A stretch of DNA of 64,000 bases, taken from positions 13,323,501 through 13,387,500 of the forward strand of contig OX621242.1 in assembly GCA_951640165.1 (NCBI GenBank). The letters are read 5' to 3'. The DNA comes from Pseudoips prasinana (lineage: Eukaryota; Arthropoda; Insecta; Lepidoptera; Nolidae). The notes under the pieces were generated by a model. That model saw only the letters and a program-made list of their open reading frames with translations, searched no databases and was not told the origin of the DNA. Numbering within the stretch: the first letter of the stretch is position 1; each line of letters begins with the position of its first letter. Below are positions 42,565 through 53,096 of this stretch, piece by piece. The translations under genes were made by a program, and so were the position numbers.

Positions 42565-43472
42565 AAACTTATCTGGCCCGGTGGCCAAAAGTAGAACTAA
42601 CGACGCCAGTTTGAAATGTCAATCCATGACATTCCTGCCATTGATTGTTTGTTGCGCGTATTTATTTTTCTTTTCATGGTTATTCATTGTGAAAAATGCC
42701 GAAAGCTTTAAAAATTGATGCGGGGAACGTAATATTACAAGTATTGAATTATATGAAGGAAGAATAACGCCTTCAGGCACCAATTATACCCTTCACTAAG
42801 TTGTATGAATGCGTAGCTGTTGCTACAGGTTAGTGTTGTCAGCTTCTGAAAAAATACGAAACTCCCCCTCGCTCTTTAAATTAAAATACATATTTTAAAA
42901 TATTCATTATTTAATTATTTTTTGCTATTTCCTTTGTAGGTGTCCGCGAGCGATTTGTAAGAAAACTTGTGAAAGAAAAAGAGCAAGCAAATGCAAAAAT
43001 TTATAGCAGATCAGAATATTGATAGATCGAATTCTGAAATCCTATCATTGATTTCAGAAGCTGGCAAATGCATTGCGATCATGTAAAAAATATTGAAAAT
43101 GTGTGGCGAAAAAGGGATGGATACTTAGACGAGCCTTTCATCATTCATTTAGGTAGTGATAGTGAAAGTGAAAGCAGTGATTCCGATAATGATGATGATG
43201 AAATGACTTCTGAATTAAACCATTCCGGTGACATAATAATACCTGGAGTATCTCCGTTAGAGAACACTTAGCATACGTTTTATGTAAATGATCATAATTA
43301 TTGTATAAATATATAAAGATTAGTAATGATAGTATTTGTTTGCTTTTTAGTGAAGTAATATTTACGATACAATGTGCATATTATTTTTACCCACTTTATT
43401 GCAAAAAATAGTTACTAGCAACACTAAATGAGATAACAGCGACGCTGCCACCGGGTCAGAAAAGTTTGTGGG
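42565..43472 (+). mobile_element. Decayed DNA transposon with about 25-bp TIRs and an intron
   Basis: Left end ACAAACTTATCTGGCCCGGT pairs with ACCGGGTCAGAAAAGTTTGT at the right. Between them lies a broken transposase-like gene with an intron. The target duplication could not be fixed. Confidence 0.6.
42696..43271 (+). pseudogene. Transposase relic: N-terminal HTH exon and acidic C-terminal tail
   Basis: ATG 42696 opens MPKALKIDAGNVILQVLNYM, then a stop after KEE. It continues as APIIPFTKLYECVAVATG to a donor (CAG|GTTAGT, 42828/42829). The acceptor TTTCCTTTGTAG|G at 42939 leads to VRERFVRKLVKEKEQ in phase. After a deleted middle, DHVKNIENVWRKRDGYLDE then FIIHLGSDSESESSDSD forms the C-terminus. 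This layout (start MPK, helix-turn-helix ending ATGV-x-R, C-terminal Ser/Asp tail) resembles IS630-like DDE transposases common in Lepidoptera and aphids. The DDE core is gone. The match is from memory of the family layout. Confidence 0.5.
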
Positions 43473-44151
43473 ACTGTAATTTCGGTTTCGTTTATGTAGA
43501 GCTACAATTATATGATACAATTTCATCAGACGTACTAGGTATAAAGATGTCAGAATTTCATTTGAAATAGATTTATTAAGTAGGTAAATTTCTAATAAAA
43601 TATAAAATAAAATAGCTTTCTTGACCTTCAATTAAAATAAATAGTTTCGTTCATCTTATGAGATTACTATTCCAAAATATTCAGAAGAAGCCTTAAACCA
43701 TGAAATGGAATTTTATTAATTATTTCACACTTGGTACACCGAATGATATTTAAAAAGGTTGAAAATTTGAGTTAAGTATTTATGTTTTATTTTCACACGT
43801 CACATTTCCATTGCATACTTTATTAAGGTGGTAATTCATAAAGCGTAAGTATTTTAAAAAACTATGTATATATTTAAGTTCTAGGAGAATTATTGGGACC
43901 TTATTAGTAGGGCGCATGCTATGGCGCCTATTTGAAATAATTACTTCCCGCAGTTTTATTTCAATGCTATAAACTTTGTTGTAGGCGCTTTAATTCTGAC
44001 TAACGTCTCTACGACGCTCATGATAATGCTAAGTTTATTAATTACTTAAAAATTACTTTTCATTTACATGTTATTTTATGCATATAAATTATCATGCAAG
44101 TAAAGAGTAATTTACTGTCAAATATATAATAAATACATAAATAATAATATG

Positions 44152-44319
44152 TCTAATATTATAAATTCGAAAGTTTGTGAGTATGGATGTATGTATGGAT
44201 GTTTGTTCCTCTTTCAAGTAAAAAGTACTGAATGGATTTTGATGAATATTTGTAGTAATATAGGTTATACATCCGAATAACACATAGACTATAATTTATA
44301 AAGTTTAACGCACAGCTAG
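44152..44319 (+). mobile_element. Helitron-like family A element
   Basis: TCTAATATTATAAATTCGAA start, shared central block, end TTTAACGCACAGCTAG with the hairpin collapsed. 168 bp. Confidence 0.75.
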
Positions 44320-44469
44320 TAAAATTATAAGAAACAATAAACCTCTAACATTGTTTATTATATGTGTATTAGGTAGCCCGATAGATAGTAGGTAGGTGAT
44401 TAATCTGTAATGGAAATTTGTTCAGTAGTTTTACTCGTAGTACCTAGTAGTAGTAGTTATATAGTTAAA

Positions 44470-45045
44470 GTTTCAGACCGGAGTTTGGGAGTTGGCGGTA
44501 TCATACCCCATGCCTCGGAGAGCATGTAAAACCGTCTGTCTGATGTTGTATCTGACCTCTTTCCGGACGTATCGCTATTTGTTCATGAGAGATCATGAGA
44601 GTGATGGAATAGAGTGCCCCTGTGTTTGCGTACATACTTCTGCACTGTAATATGTACCGCGCAGATGTGTTGCAGATGTGTTATGGCGCAGTTTTGGTCA
44701 AGTAGTTAGTGATACCGAATGCTAAGCCAGAGGTCGTGCATTCGATCTCCACCCAGGGGCTCTACCGGCTAAGTCGCCGAACATCGATTTCTAAAATGGC
44801 GTTCAAATAAATAAAGGTCATTTTTAGACTTAATCAATCGTTAAAACGGCTTCAAGGTTGACAATCGATTCCAGACCATTTATGACATCACATGTGCTCA
44901 TGTAAGCCGATTTAACGATTGATTAAGTCATTTTTAACCTTGATTTATTTGAACGCCATATAAGAAATCGATATTCGGCGACTTAGCCCCAGGATAAACG
45001 TTTGTATGATGAGCATGATTCTTTTAAGACAACTAGGAAAATAAA
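44470..45045 (+). mobile_element. SINE debris interrupted by a MITE
   Basis: 44470-44690 is a headless copy of the 37606 SINE. A second SINE head (GGTCAAGTAGTTAGTGATAC, B box GCATTCGATCTCCACCC) starts about 44695 and resumes at about 44991 with AGGATAAACGTTTGTATGAT. The break is filled by the 44757-44990 MITE. Confidence 0.6.
44757..44990. mobile_element. MITE with GGCTAAGTCGCCGAA-type termini, copy 2
   Basis: TCTACCGGCTAAGTCGCCGA at left, ATTCGGCGACTTAGCC at right, with the same internal inverted GGCGTTCAAATAAATAAAGG as copy 1. Confidence 0.8.
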
Positions 45046-45122
45046 TCCCTATTTGCGGGTTATTTTACAACAAACCACGTCCAGACTTAGAACAACAACT
45101 TATGACTTTCACAAGTTACGTA

Positions 45123-45370
45123 CGGTAACCGTAGCCTAGTTGGAAGTGCTCCTGCCTACGAAGCTGGTGGTCCTGGGTTCAAATCCCGGTAAGTGCAAAT
45201 ATTTGTGTGATGAGCACGAATATTTGTTTCTGAGTCATGTAAGTTTTCTATGTATTTAAGTATTTATCTATCTATATAAGTATTTGTATCGTCGCCTGGT
45301 ACCCATAGTACAAGCTTTGCTTAGTTTGGGGCTAGGATGATCTGTGTGACATTGTCCCTAAATATTATTA
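45123..45370 (+). mobile_element. tRNA-derived SINE, near-identical to 23357-23610
   Basis: Head TAGCCTAGTTGGAAGTGCTC, B box GGGTTCAAATCCCGG, same body and TTGGGGCTAGGATGATCTGT tail. Confidence 0.85.
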
Positions 45371-45877
45371 TGTTATATTAAGTAGTTGTCGTATGTGGGA
45401 ACCGTACCTGGGACACGAAGTGGCAAGGCGACTAGACTGTCTGAAACACTTTAGAAATTTCTAAGTATGATTATCAGTTGTCTGGTTGCCATAGTGCAAA
45501 TGTGGCAATACTCCCTAAATTAAATTAGCGACTTGATAGCTATCTATCAACTCGCAAATCTTATGCTAACACACATGCAAAACAGATTTCTTAAAAAAAA
45601 TAAGAATAAGAATGATATATGTGTAAAAATGAAGATAAAGGGACGTACATTGGCAATCTAATAGAATAATGGCGTATCCATACTAATTTAGGATGAACTA
45701 GTGTGAAAATAAAATCTCATCATCATCATAACAGGAGAATGACTTCCACTCTTACCATCCTCGGCTTTGCAGAATGTAAATAATAGACAGATGTAATTAG
45801 TGCTTACTTATATATTTATATTAATAAATAAATGAAAGGGATACATTTTATGACTTTTTCTTATATCAGAGGACAGC

Positions 45878-46010
45878 AAGCAACTGGGTCACCTGATGGT
45901 AAGTGATCACCGCCGCCCATGGACACTTGTAACAACAGAGGAGTCGTGGGTGCGTTGCCGGCCTTTAAGAGTCAAGAAACAAGTGTTGCTGAACCTTCCC
46001 CCCCCCAAAG
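45878..46010 (+). repeat. Common lepidopteran dispersed repeat fragment
   Basis: AACTGGGTCACCTGATGGTA through CACCGCCGCCCATGGACACT to GTGCGTTGCCGGCCTTTAAG. I recognise this block as a frequent moth/butterfly repeat; no full element is delimited here. Confidence 0.55.
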
Positions 46011-46269
46011 AGCTCTGGTGACCGTACTTACACGCAGAAACACAACATAAAATATTAATGTTATTATTAAGAAATGTCTTCGGTAAACTGGAGGTACTTC
46101 CCCAGTTGGGCCGCCCTTTGAGCTTATTAACGCCCTATCTACTGTGCCCTACCTCTACAAACTTTTGACTTTTCATTTTAATAAAGTACAATAATACTAA
46201 TTAATGAATAAGTATAACCATAATATATTTCATACATATTTAAGATATATTAGATACAAAAATATAAAA

Positions 46270-46426
46270 TTAACTAAATCCAAACAGCGCGTCAAATAAT
46301 TCCTCATCGTTGTCGGGGAACATTCCCGGAAGGCTGGCAGCATTGCCACGTTGTATGGCAATACTGATTCTTTGACCAAAATAAAGGCCAGCCTTATGGT
46401 CACGTGAAGGGTAAATTATCAATTCA
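46270..46426 (-). pseudogene. LINE ORF2 C-terminal fragment
   Basis: The minus strand reads YPSRDHKAGLYFGQRISIAI then QRGNAASLPGMFPDNDEELF and a stop, a C-terminal style I associate with lepidopteran LINEs. The frame runs upstream into the long hairpin at 46427, where coding character is lost, so the hairpin marks the break of the LINE. Confidence 0.4.
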
Positions 46427-46800
46427 ATAAATAATAGTTTAAAAAAAATTAAAAAACACGCTTTTATAGAAAATCCAACTAAAAAATAGAAAATAAAATC
46501 TAATAAATTCGGATTAAGAATAGTGTAAATAAGAAATAAATGTACATTGTTGCAAAAAAGCGTGGGGTGCATAGTGTCAATAGTTATAAACATTTATTGA
46601 CAGATGAGTAGAAGTATCATCGCTTTGATGATATCATAAAAAGCACTTCAGATGCACCCCACGCTTTTTTGCAACAATGTACATTTATTTCTTATTTACA
46701 CTATTCTTAATCCGAATTTATTAGATTTTATTTTCTATTTTTTAGTTGGATTTTCTATAAAAGCGTGTTTTTTATTTTTTTTAAACTATTATTTATTCTA
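46427..46800. repeat. Long near-perfect hairpin, about 140-bp arms
   Basis: Arms 46427-46571 and 46663-46800 are inverted copies differing by a few bases in an A run. The 91-bp loop contains a smaller palindrome (TCATCGCTTTGATGATA). The arms include TTGCAACAATGTACATTTAT and its complement. Confidence 0.9.
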
Positions 46801-46857
46801 TTAATACTATTATTCTAATTTATTACTAGTTTTAATTGATATATATATAGTATTAGT

Positions 46858-46859
<2 letters not shown>

Positions 46860-46935
<76 letters not shown>
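46860..46935. repeat. (TA)n microsatellite
   Basis: About 38 TA units, the longest simple repeat in the window. Confidence 0.95.
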
Positions 46936-46937
<2 letters not shown>

Positions 46938-47019
46938 CAACTACCATATTAGTCTTTATAAGGTTGTGCTGAACTGAGTGCCCGAAAGAGTAAGTCAGGA
47001 ACTGTCGCATGCGTAGTTC

Positions 47020-47280
47020 GCGCACTAACTCTGTCTCTCTTACTCGCATGCAAAGGATGCGGAAAGAAATTAATTAATCCTGGCGAATCTAATTAAGATA
47101 ATCGGATATTTTGATCGGATTATTGCATTGTCATCGATCTTTGACAGGTGTGCAAAGTTTGAATTAAATCTGATCGTTCAAAGTAGGACAAAATCGAGCT
47201 CAAAGGGGTCGGTTACAAACATACATACATACAGGTGAAACTAATAAAAGCGTGTTAATAAAAGCGTGTTAAAAAGAGTA
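47020..47280 (+). repeat. Lepidopteran dispersed repeat (TGACAGGTGTGCAAAG family)
   Basis: TTTGACAGGTGTGCAAAGTT, GGTCGGTTACAAACATACAT and a doubled AATAAAAGCGTGTTA. Recognised as a frequent moth repeat; borders not defined. Confidence 0.45.
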
Positions 47281-48067
47281 CAAAGTATAGTATATTATTT
47301 GTATTACGATACAGTCTGCAGGCTAACAAGTAATTTTGTATAAACTTAAACTTCTACATAAACATAAATAATTTTAAGAATCAGTCCACCTACTTTCCTT
47401 ACTCATTTTTGTTATGGGGGAGAAACTTTGTTCATGTGTTCTTACTAATCACTAAATTCACTAATCACGACACATTCAATTCAGTTCATAGCATTTTGTT
47501 TACTTTAATCGTCTCACTAGTAGTAAGTAGTCTCTGTAATATCGAGCACCTTGATGAGCACGACGATGCGAAGCCTATGTTCATGAGTTTTGGTGTATTT
47601 TCGAATGATCTCAGCAACAGAGTCCATCTTTAGATCCCGGAGTAGATCTCTTAACAGTTTGTACTGGAATCTTTGGATATATTAATGTTGCTTTTGTGGC
47701 ACATGCCCATAATTTTATATCATATGTCCATATCCATACGGGTATTCAAGTTTGTTGATGTCACCTCCTACGATGGACCTTGGTCTAAGCCGGTTATGTA
47801 ATCACATATACCGGTCGGAAGGAGAATAACCTAAAGTAAGTGCCACAACTTGAAATTCTTGATCTTTCCAGGTGATGTTTTCATAGAATTGAAGTGTCTC
47901 TAGCAGAGTTACTCGCGTGTAATGCGTGATAAACTCTGTAGCCCTCAGATTTTATGTAAGATTGTTTAGTGAAATGTGTCTTAAATATGACAACTTCAAG
48001 TTCATGCTGATGTTAGAGATGTCCATTGGCGTTCCATGTTATAATTTCCATTAGACTAAGCATCTTA
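47281..48067. other. Intergenic, nothing recognised
   Basis: Only short frames without motifs. Confidence 0.4.
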
Positions 48068-48380
48068 TCTATACATATAATAAAATCGTAGGAAAGTCAA
48101 AACTGTACATTGAATATTTTTTTAAAAGGTTACTTGGGGCGTGATCTACAAGCGATATCGAAGCCAAAAATATAGTTTTTAGAATTTTTATCTGTTTGTC
48201 TGTATGTATGTCCGGGTTAAACTCAAAAAGTACTGCATGGATTTACTTAAAATTTTGCATGAATATTACTAAGAGGTCGGGTCAACCAATAGGCTACATA
48301 TTATCACACTATCGCCTACGGTGGAGGAGCTGTGATAATTTATAAAATTTAACGCGGGAAAATCCGCGGGGCACAGCTAG
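48068..48380 (+). mobile_element. Helitron-like family C element, complete ends
   Basis: TCTATACATATAATAAAATC start; end AACGCGGGAAAATCCGCGGGGCACAGCTAG. Flanked by A and T. Opposite in orientation to 24051-24330. Confidence 0.85.
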
Positions 48381-49487
48381 TGTTTAATAAAAACTTGTTT
48401 CTAGTTTTTTTAATTCGGCCGTCAAATACAGACAGGGACGTGAAAAGGTTATCGTTACGGCTGAAGTTAAAATGAAATGTTAATTGGACTACCGGGTAGC
48501 GGTTTCATATACTTCAGGTTGGCATATATACTAAAAGATACTTTCAGCCTTTTAATTCTATTGTTATAGCTTGTTAATCAAAAAGTAATTTTGAAAACCA
48601 CTTGACCTATGGCATTTGAATTTACAGAGATGCAAGAAAGGATATTTTTATTGCTGTTAGAGATGAGAACTTTAGAGATTTTTTAGAGATGAGAAATACT
48701 ATATAGAACACATCACACATTGAAAATACACACACCGATATCCACAGACACAACATAGGTCAACTTAGCTTATTAAAGAAAATACTTCCAAGCTTTTCAA
48801 GAAAGGCTTTGTGATAGAATAGGATCTTAAGGAGTTTTTCAAGTTTCATCTGAAAATACAGTATTGCAAGTCAATCGTTTTATGTTATTATGTATTGGTT
48901 TTATATTTAAATCAAAATATATGTATATAGCTAAAGTTTATTGCCAAAATATAGGAAATGTTACGAGCCGAGCCTGAACTGGGGTTCAGGATACGTACTT
49001 ATCAGAGTGACTTACGCTCTCGCCAAAAAATAGGGAAAAATCAATAGTTTCAATTTAAATTATAGAAGCTAATAGGAATATTGTCCAATACATTTCTTAT
49101 AGAAATGACAGGGATATTTTCTTTTTTAGTGTCGTCATCCTGAACGAAATCCCAAACTAGAGTTACTGAAATTTCTCCAACATTTAAACTGTAGACTGTA
49201 CAATGAACTTGTACTGGATATTTACTTTATGTGAAAGCCTTAAATCGAGTACTAACCTATACTCCGTTAAAGGTACATACCAGTATACTCAACTATAAAT
49301 TTACTAAAATTAAAATGTTGTAATTTTTATACTTTAGAATTTTAGATAAGGCATATTATAATGTATAAAAATCTGAACGGTTTTCTTTCCATGTCAACTG
49401 CTTTTACTCAAGATAGAATTACATAGTCAAGGCTTTAACATGACTTCTAAGTACACCGTGTTTAGAGATATTTCATTTTTTTCTGAC
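48381..49487. other. Intergenic DNA downstream of the SDR gene
   Basis: No ORF or repeat recognised. No canonical AATAAA was found in the first 180 bp after the SDR stop. Confidence 0.4.
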
Positions 49488-50426
49488 TTAAGTTGATTCT
49501 ATACCAACAAGACTCTCAGAAACTGCCCATAGTTTACGGACCAGCTTTTTGTCTTTAACTTGGTCGGACATTTTTTTTTCTTTACAATCTACGAAATATT
49601 TTCCACTAATGCCTTCCACTTCCGGGGACACGGCCAAATATATACTCGTTTGAGCTCCTTCCCAGGCACTTTTAGCAAACCAATAGAATAACCTCAAAGG
49701 ATATAAGGTATATGTAGACATCACTGATGTACCACTAGGCACTATATCCGTTAGTACTGCACCGGGATGCAAACAGTTAGCTGTAACTCCTGTTCCTTTT
49801 AATCTTTCAGCTAACTCCACAGTCATCAAAACATTACACAATTTTGATGTACTATAAGTATTAATGTCTTGTAGTTTATCGAAATCAAGTTTTCCTAATG
49901 AATATATCATTGATGATACGGTGACTATCCGACTGGGGGCAGAGCATTTGAGTAGCGGCAGTAATATTGAAGTTAGCAGAAATGGACCAAAGTGGTTAAC
50001 TTGCATAATGGGTTTAGAGCCATCTTCGGTTTTCTCATCATTTGATAGTAAAATACCGGCGTTGTTGATGAGCACGTCGAGACGTTTCTCCGTTTTGATA
50101 ATAGTATCAGCGAATGCTCTCACGGAAGCCAGCGATGAGAGATCGAGCTCTCGGTAGTGTATGTCGTTGTTGCCACTCGCTGCGATGATTTTATCTCGGG
50201 CTGCCGTTCCTCGTGCTTCGCTCCTGCACGCTAGGATGACTCGAGCACCCCTCTCGGCCAAATCTTTTGCAGTTTCATATCCAATCCCGGCATTCGCTCC
50301 AGTCACTATTACTACTTTGCCAACTAAATGTTTACTAGATTTACATATACCCGTACTTAATTTAAGATACACTTTAAAACTTATAATTGCTACGATAATA
50401 ATAAGGAAAAGTAAAAAAAGAAACAT
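49488..50426 (-). CDS. Short-chain dehydrogenase/reductase, retinol dehydrogenase 11-14-like
   Basis: A complete, intronless 312-residue protein from ATG 50426. Residues 1-21 are a hydrophobic N-terminal anchor, as in ER-membrane retinol dehydrogenase-like enzymes. The Rossmann fold carries TGANAGIG (42-49) for the dinucleotide, R68 in ACRSEARG favouring NADP(H), NNAG (121-124), N144, S171/S172 in TVSSMIY, and the catalytic YSTSK with Y191 and K195. LHPGAVLTD follows as in this family. All catalytic residues are present. The enzyme likely oxidises or reduces a lipophilic alcohol/carbonyl such as a retinoid, but the substrate is not predictable. The lack of introns suggests a retrogene or a single-exon lineage. 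A TATA-like TTTATATAA lies 46-54 bp upstream and two GATA sites are slightly further. Confidence 0.93.
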   Translation of the reverse strand: MFLFLLFLIIIVAIISFKVYLKLSTGICKSSKHLVGKVVIVTGANAGIGYETAKDLAERGARVILACRSEARGTAARDKIIAASGNNDIHYRELDLSSLASVRAFADTIIKTEKRLDVLINNAGILLSNDEKTEDGSKPIMQVNHFGPFLLTSILLPLLKCSAPSRIVTVSSMIYSLGKLDFDKLQDINTYSTSKLCNVLMTVELAERLKGTGVTANCLHPGAVLTDIVPSGTSVMSTYTLYPLRLFYWFAKSAWEGAQTSIYLAVSPEVEGISGKYFVDCKEKKMSDQVKDKKLVRKLWAVSESLVGIEST

Positions 50427-50471
50427 TGTGTTTTAGTTCTACTGTACTATCCACATCAGTGTACTATAATG

Positions 50472-50510
50472 TTTATATAACTTGTTTAATTTAATAATCA
50501 GATAAGATAA
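50472..50510 (-). promoter_or_regulatory. Putative SDR promoter: TATA box and paired GATA sites
   Basis: TTATATAAA on the minus strand (50472-50480) and TTATCTTATCTG (about 50500-50510), the complement of two overlapping WGATAR sites. GATA factors drive many insect gut and fat-body genes; the role here is inferred from position only. Confidence 0.4.
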
Positions 50511-50519
50511 AATACAATC

Positions 50520-51050
50520 TGGCCAAGTGAGAGAGTGAGTGGGTTCAGTACCTGCGTTGAGCGTACAAAAGTTATTTGGTTATTAGCTTAACACCAAAAC
50601 CACATACTTAACAAGTTTTTTGGTACGAAAAAGACAATGCAACTAACATTTTATTTTTTGTACCAACAAAGACCAATCTGATTGTCTTCAATATAACTAT
50701 TATATAATATCAGTAAGTTGTTTTGGTTTGCCAGCTCTAGACACGATAAGACAACATTTTATAAAATTGAATTAATTTAATAATAAAAATTTATTATTTA
50801 AATAATAAAAATTCAATGTCGTATTGTAAATCGCCCTATTGATCGTAAACCGTACTTTTAAATTTTGAGCCCATATTAAGGCTTCAAGGGCTACAAAGAA
50901 AAAGAAACCCAGGCTATTACATGCGTTTTTTTTTTGTTTTTAAACCTTAATTTCACCGAACCGATAGCGTCACAAGTTGCCATAATATACCATTGTCCGA
51001 AACATACAGAACTTAAAATAACTTCGTGATTGACATATTTAGCCAATAGA
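50520..51050. other. AT-rich intergenic stretch
   Basis: No genes recognised between the SDR gene and the RTE fragment. Confidence 0.4.
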
Positions 51051-51057
51051 TAAACGT

Positions 51058-52503
51058 ATGGATGAGATTGTGAAAGCTATTAAGGGTATGAAATCAGGCA
51101 AGTCACCAGGGTATGACAGGATAACTTCCGAGATGCTGAAGGCTGGAGATGGCGTCATAGCGAGTCAGCTGTGCAGCCTTTTCAATGTATGCTATACCAC
51201 CGGCCAAGTGCCAAGTGATTGGTCCAGGGCTGTCATCGTACCTCTTTACAAAGGGAAAGGCTCACGGCAAGACTGTAAAAACTATAGGGGCATTAGTCTG
51301 CTCAGCGTCGTTGGTAAGTTGTATGCAAAAGTATTGGTTGAAAGAGTTGTGAAAGAAACCGATGCGAAAATATGGGATGCACAGGCGGGTTTTCGGAAAG
51401 GAATGGGATGCACGGATCAGGTCTTTTCTCTGCGAAGCATAGTAGAGAAGTTTTTGGGCAAAAACCAAAAGGTTTACTGTGCCTTCGTAGACTTAGAAAA
51501 GGCCTACGATAGAGTGTTGAGGAGTGAACTATGGTCGGTACTGTCCATGTACGGGTTCAACGACAACCTTGTTCAAGCACTGAAATCTCTTTATAGGGAT
51601 TCCAGAGCTTGCGTGAGGATTAACGGCCCATACACCGAGTGGTTTAACATCCAAAAGGGTGTTAGACAGGGATGTGTAGCGTCACCGTGGTTGTTTAACC
51701 TATTCATGGATAGCTGTTTAAAAGATTTGAAAGAAAGTGAATGCGGTGTAAGGATGTATGAGTTACTCATCAAATGTCTGCTTTACGCTGATGATCAAGT
51801 TTTACTTGCATCATCGGCGGACGAGTTGCAGGTGATGGTAACAAGTATGCATGAATCTTTTGAAAGGAAAGGGATGAAAATGAATGTAGGCAAGACGAAA
51901 GTAATGGTATTTGAGAGGGATGAATACACGACAGCGTGTGATATTGTGATTGGAGGAGAGAAAGTCGAACAGGTGAATGAGTTTGTATATTTGGGAACTT
52001 TGTTTACGAGAGATGGGAAATATGAAAAAGATATTGTTAGAAGAGTAAATGCGGGGAACAGAGTGAATGGGGCACTACACGCCTTTATGAGTAGCCGGCA
52101 AGTATCAAAGAAGGTTCGACTGGCCGTGCACGATGGAGTGTTAGTGCCAACTTTAATGTATGGAAGTGAAAGTTGGGTATGGAAAAAAAAGAATGAAAGT
52201 AAAATAAATGCAGTGGAAATGAGAGCTCTGAGAAGTATGTGTGGTCTGACTTTGAGAGACAGAATTCGAAATACTGATGTAAGAGAGCGTTGTGGTGTGA
52301 AAGACGATGTAGTCACAAAGATTGAAAAAGGCATGCTGAGATGGTTTGGCCATTTAGAAAGGATGAATGAAAGAAGATTGACAAAAGAAGTATACCTGGC
52401 CTGTGTGAATGGGACAACCGGAAGGGGAAGACCACGTCGAACATTCTCTGACCAAATTGGAGATAAGTTAAGAAAAGGGATACTTTTATACATACATACA
52501 TAG
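51058..52503 (+). pseudogene. RTE-type LINE reverse transcriptase (endonuclease part missing)
   Basis: The open frame of 481 residues starts at the RT domain: MKSGKSPGYDRITSEML, ILLSVVGKLY-like GISLLSVVGKLYAKVL, CAFVDLEKAYDRV (first Asp), GVRQGCVASPWLFNLF, and LLYADDQVLL with YADD at residues 243-246. GESWVWKKKNESKINAVEMR and WFGHLERM follow, diagnostic of RTE/BovB-like proteins. The N-terminal endonuclease is absent (5'-truncated copy). The last residues KLRKGILLYIHT diverge into a CATA repeat and a foldback, so the true C-terminus is missing. The RT core itself is unbroken, so the copy is fairly young. The ATG at 51058 is internal to the original ORF. Confidence 0.85.
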
Positions 52504-52566
52504 ACATGTATGTATGTATAAAAGTATGGAAAAACCAGGCTTAAGGATCCCTTTTCTTAACTTATC
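52462..52566. repeat. Two-step foldback at the end of the RTE fragment
   Basis: Inner arms 52480-52501 and 52506-52527 (22 bp, ATAC/GTAT repeats) and outer arms 52462-52480 and 52548-52566 (GATAAGTTAAGAAAAGGGA) are both perfect. The RTE's own coding sequence is copied back in reverse. Confidence 0.95.
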
Positions 52567-52749
52567 GAATAGGCCCCTGCAATATAATTTTTGTTCTGTC
52601 ACCCTTATAACTACATTTTAATCAGATAGATAATCAATAAATAATGTAGATAAGTAATAAATTAAGCAGATATCCATGTATCTATATGACTGGGCTTAGT
52701 TTCCATAAACGTAGGCTGATGGTTGCGTTCATAAGTCCACTTTCATCGC

Positions 52750-52905
52750 AGTTTCATTAATATAATTAATGAAACTAAAAAAGTTTCATTTTAATTGGAA
52801 TATTATTAATGATAATATTCCAATTAAAATGTTATGAATATGTCTGAATTTTCAAGGAACTAACAAAGTTGTGGACTGTGTTATGTATTTAAATACATAA
52901 CACAG
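52750..52905. repeat. Three consecutive perfect palindromes
   Basis: 12-bp arms at 52750-52776 (3-base loop), 19-bp arms at 52788-52830 (5-base loop) and 15-bp arms at 52876-52905 (no loop). All are AT-rich and different in sequence. Confidence 0.95.
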
Positions 52906-53096
52906 TAATTATAATCAGTTTATTTTTGGCTAATATTGGAGGTGGGAAGAATATTATCATTAGCCTTGATTCTGCAGCTGTTACAACAACTATAATTGAC
53001 GCAGTCAACAGAGTCATCATAGTTTTAATCACCATTAAATATATATTATTCTGAAAGAAAATAATCTACGTAATTAATGAGTCAAAACAAAATAAA

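Noticed and set aside
46810..47049. 79-aa frame with IYIYIY repeats
   Set aside because: Translation of the TA microsatellite.
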